Positions 60,451 through 64,000 of a stretch of 64,000 nucleotides of DNA are shown in pieces. Numbering within the stretch: position 1 is the first letter of the stretch; every line of letters begins with the position of its first letter. Below the pieces are notes generated by a model. It was not told the origin of the DNA. It saw only the letters and a list, made by a program, of their open reading frames with translations, and ran no database searches. A program made the translations under genes and the position numbers. Source of the DNA: Sepiola atlantica (Eukaryota > Mollusca > Cephalopoda > Sepiida > Sepiolidae); the NCBI GenBank assembly GCA_963556195.1, contig OY744520.1, forward strand, positions 3,599,501 to 3,663,500, given 5' to 3'.

Positions 60451-63312
60451 CAAACAATTATTTTCGACGGGCAGACGGAAATCGTGACAGAGAACCTATT
60501 CGTTGTTTAATACGTGGATTGGTTGTTCTAGGGCCTGGCCTGCAACTTATTGTTCTTCCATCTTTATTTCACGAGAAAGGATTCGTTCATATTGTATTTT
60601 TGAAAATCGGGCTTCTAAGTAAAGTTTGTTTGGTTGTTAAAAGTAATAGATTAATTTCGTGATCACTATGTGTATATCCTAAGAAAATCTGAAAAAAAAT
60701 TCCAGGAATATTTCGTAGATATGTTATCGCCCAAACTGTATCTGTTTTTATTTTAGTTTTAAAACTGACATACTAACATCGAACTGAGAGATCGACAACG
60801 ACATGCGGTTAAACCAGCACTATTGTGATGATCTGTTAATGAAAAATAACATAACATCTTGGAACATTTTGGCCCCTAGCTCCAGTCAATTAAAAGCAGA
60901 AACTGTTTACTGAGTTCATCCAGCGGTTTATGCCATTCACATGTGATGTAATTCTTATTAATGTACAAAGCAAAATTAAAGTAAGCCTAATATTTTAGGA
61001 AAAATCATTTTTGATTTTAGCCTATGCATATGAGCGTCATAAATATTCATATCTTCGAAACTGATACTTTATTTATGTCTAACACGTTTTTTTCTGAATA
61101 ATAATAAAGACGCCGTATTTAAATATATGAGATTGCAATAATGGCCCCCCACATACACTGGCAAAAAAACATTGAGGGATGTACGTCAGATAATTGATTT
61201 AAATATTCTAAGAAAACATAATCTTCGAATTACAAAGGAGTGTTTTAAACAGATTAGCTTTCGAATCGTTTGAAAACATATATCGTTAAAGAAAATATAA
61301 GTTTCATCTTTTATTGTTTGTCATCCTTTTTTCTAATAATATTGAGCTGTGATGTATGCTGCTTGTGAAAATACGGACAGATTTCCCGTTTCACTTTTAT
61401 GAAGTTAATTTTATTTTTTTATGGAAATCTTTGCATGCTTAATAATTGATATGCACATCTTCAACTTTGTTTACTAATTTATTTTCAGAACATATTTCGA
61501 ATCATATAAGATCTTTATAACAAAGATTAAAAAATAGAAATGTGTTTACTTTTCTTGTATGAGTTCAAAACCGTCAACATTCCTGTCGAACAGCACACAA
61601 TATTAACAGGGCATTGGATGAATGGTCCACAAATCATTGGGCAGTACGAGATTCGTTCGAGAAATAATTTCATGATAATAAAAGCTTTGAAGATAACATT
61701 TTATAGACGACGGTCATGCATCTGTGACAACAGGCGTTTCAAAGCAAGTGTTGATGTGAAATTCCCGTCAATAGGCCTATTCTGTCTATTTAATTGTGTT
61801 CGACAATCAGAGGGTATTTTTTAAGATGCATAAGTTGAACATGTGGATTCGATATGAACTCAATTAATTCAAGTCAACACGTATAGGTCACTAAGACATT
61901 GTCTCGTATGTGATCCATCTTTGTACCTGGTTGGCGTTTCACATGGTCAACATCCCTTCATACCTTATGTTCTATGCTCACAAAAGGTTGAAAATTTGCA
62001 CAAGTGAGATACTTCGTAATAACAATGTCTAAAAATTAAAAACAATAAAAAAAAACGTTTTACATCGCAATCAATCACTTTATATCCGGAAGGTCAGTAT
62101 ATTTTTTCGCCGTAATCGTCCCAGCTATAGTGTGAGTGTGACACTTAAAAAGCTGTAAGAATTTGACTGACAACTTACTATGTTCCTTTGTCAGAGAGGC
62201 AGTTCTTGGTCCGGTTAGTTAGGGTGCAGGATAAAGATTTTAAAGATATTCTCAAGGCGGTGAGTCTTACATGCTGTGGCAAATCTATCTGTCGAGATGA
62301 AAAGTCGATCTGCTTATGTGGACACCGGTGTATTATAATATTGAGATGGAAGATGAAATAGTATTTTGTTAATGATACCAGTCTCCTTATCTGAATCTTT
62401 GCATCTAAGACAATTGAGGCATCAATAATTTACATTCGTAATTGTGTGCATCATATTGGCGTTCTTCCGATTTTGCAAACCACGGTTCCCTATTTTGTTT
62501 TGACAAAAGATAATTCATTAAACATGTTTTAATTGGTCAATGATGTTGGTCTATCACACCGACAATTATAATGAAAAAAATCATGCAAATAATGAAATAC
62601 TACAACCGAAAACTCTCTTATCAGATTGCACCATACAACTTTCCCCACAATTATATTTATTGATAGCTACATTTATCATATCATACTTAATATTGTCAGA
62701 GATAGAGGTTTTAATTACACAATATCTGCGGATCATATCAGATTCTCATATGTTACATGCAATTTAACTTCAGTCAATTAATTATATTACCCGTTCGTGT
62801 TTTCTATGGCTTAGGCCAGGGTGGTCTAAATACATAAAGGACATGTATTAAACCACAACTTTTTTATTTTTTATATGTTCGCAGCAACGGAGAATGTGGT
62901 TTAGTTTTAATCAAAACAAACGACGTCCCAGTGTTATCTGCTTAGCTTGATAAAATGTACACAGAAACGAAGAAGTAAGACGTTGACATCAGTGATAACC
63001 ATTCCGATGGATTTTATGACGTTGTGGCTGTCAATGTTTCACTTTCAATCCTTAATGAGCCACTCACAATACTTACTTCATGTTATGGATATCAATTTGT
63101 ATTATTTATATGCACATTATGATTTCCTTTAGTTCTATTTATCACACAGTATCATATATGGTTCTTATCAAATGAATCATTAATTTCTAAACAATGTAAT
63201 ACATCAGAGTTTCCTTTGTCGGAATTTGAAATAAATAAGAGATTTATACCAAATAAAACTGTACTTAAATAATGAAACGGTCGTATGAGAAAATGCTGTG
63301 ATAATACAACAT

Positions 63313-63355
63313 ATGAAGAAGACCCAAGTCGATAACGGCTGAAACGTAAGAGCGT
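63313..63355 (+). ncRNA. Degenerate hammerhead-like core
   Basis: On the + strand it reads ATGAAGA (first core C changed to A), stem II AG(A)CC with GGCT around a 12-nt loop, GAAAC, then ACG...CGT as a possible stem III and GTA. No convincing stem I was found. Confidence 0.35.
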
Positions 63356-64000
63356 AACAGAACGTAAACAGTGTGAATGTAATAATTATCAATTTGAATA
63401 TTAGAAATTACTTTGAAAATATCATTTCAATTAAAGCGCATTTAAAGGAAATGCAAAGTTTTACTTTATTTCTTTTATAAATTAAAAATAATAGAGATTA
63501 AAAAATAAAAACGTAATATGTGTTAGGGGCATGGAGCAGGAGGCACATAGTTCTTTATTAATTCTTGAGCAATGCTGGGTTCGCATTAAGGTGCTTAAAA
63601 CGATACATTTACTTAAATCCAGTTCAGTTATTATATCTTTTGTTACACCATTCTACCTATTCAATGTTTTCTGTATGACAATCACTAATAGTATTGTGTC
63701 AAGCACTATTTACTAAATATTCAGATGAATACAGAGTCGTGTTTAACTTTTAATATACATGTGGAATGAAGGAACTACTAGATTTTATGAGGAACGCTAT
63801 GTAATTTAAACTATGCAAAAAATAGTATATGAAACCATTTTCTGCCTCTAATACAGTTCAAAGGAAAACGACATTTTAGAACTCTCGTCGAATTAGAGTC
63901 AAATACATATGATGTAAATTCAATTAAAATCGCATACATTTATTTACACTTTTAAGGTGTTCTGCTACCATAAATCCCTGATATAAGAGATCATTTACAT

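Larger units (their letters stand above)
59430..64000. other. No gene recognised
   Basis: Frames at 60426-60662, 61540-61824, 62540-62767, 62947-63132 and 63531-63716 are short, AT-biased and lack motifs; I treat them as chance. Confidence 0.45.

Overview
ORGANISM AND OVERALL CHARACTER. The window looks like gene-poor, AT-rich nuclear DNA of a metazoan, most likely a mollusc and plausibly a cephalopod such as an octopus. That identification is an inference from three things: dozens of long (TA)n, (ATT)n, (CT)n and (CA)n microsatellites, non-LTR retrotransposons at very different stages of decay, and short tRNA- and 5S-derived repeats. I see no bacterial gene organisation and no host gene I can defend. 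The only long open frame is the 968-codon retrotransposon ORF at 43172-46078 (-). LAYOUT. 0-3 kb: TA tracts and a 1.5-unit tandem repeat carrying two hammerhead-ribozyme-like motifs. 6.5-7.9 kb: relic of a CFDP2-type LINE. 9.2-10.4 kb: TA composite, a 5S rRNA-derived element and a near-perfect 220-bp palindrome. 11.3-19.1 kb: three copies of a repeat associated with (ATT)n, plus several minisatellites. 21.2-23.9 kb: decayed near full-length copy of the LINE family that is intact at 43-46 kb. 25.9-27.5 kb: a second hammerhead tandem pair and a separate, almost intact hammerhead. 28.2-32.5 kb: two more copies of that LINE and a Ty3/gypsy integrase relic. 33.7 and 36.4 kb: more hammerheads. 34.8 kb: a short LINE 3' end. 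41.7-49.6 kb: the intact LINE, flanked by a degenerate minisatellite present in inverted orientation on its two sides, and a duplicated 200-bp segment. 49.7-51.8 kb: two more old tandem duplications and a hairpin. 52.2-57.5 kb: simple repeats and tRNA-SINE-like relics. 58.9-59.4 kb: two foldback elements. 59.5-64 kb: nothing recognised except a tRNA-like fragment and one degenerate hammerhead. HOW THE PARTS RELATE. There is no operon or pathway here; the sequence is a record of retroelement activity. The intact LINE encodes the endonuclease and reverse transcriptase needed for target-primed reverse transcription, and four decayed relatives show that the family has been active for a long time. 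The most interesting layer is the hammerheads: at least five motifs with recognisable stems I, II and III plus several decayed ones. Four of them lie in two head-to-tail repeat pairs with 304- and 355-bp periods, the architecture known for metazoan retrozymes. Six of the motifs lie within about 70 bp of a (TA)n tract. All alignments were done by eye, and boundaries are approximate to about 10-30 bp unless stated.
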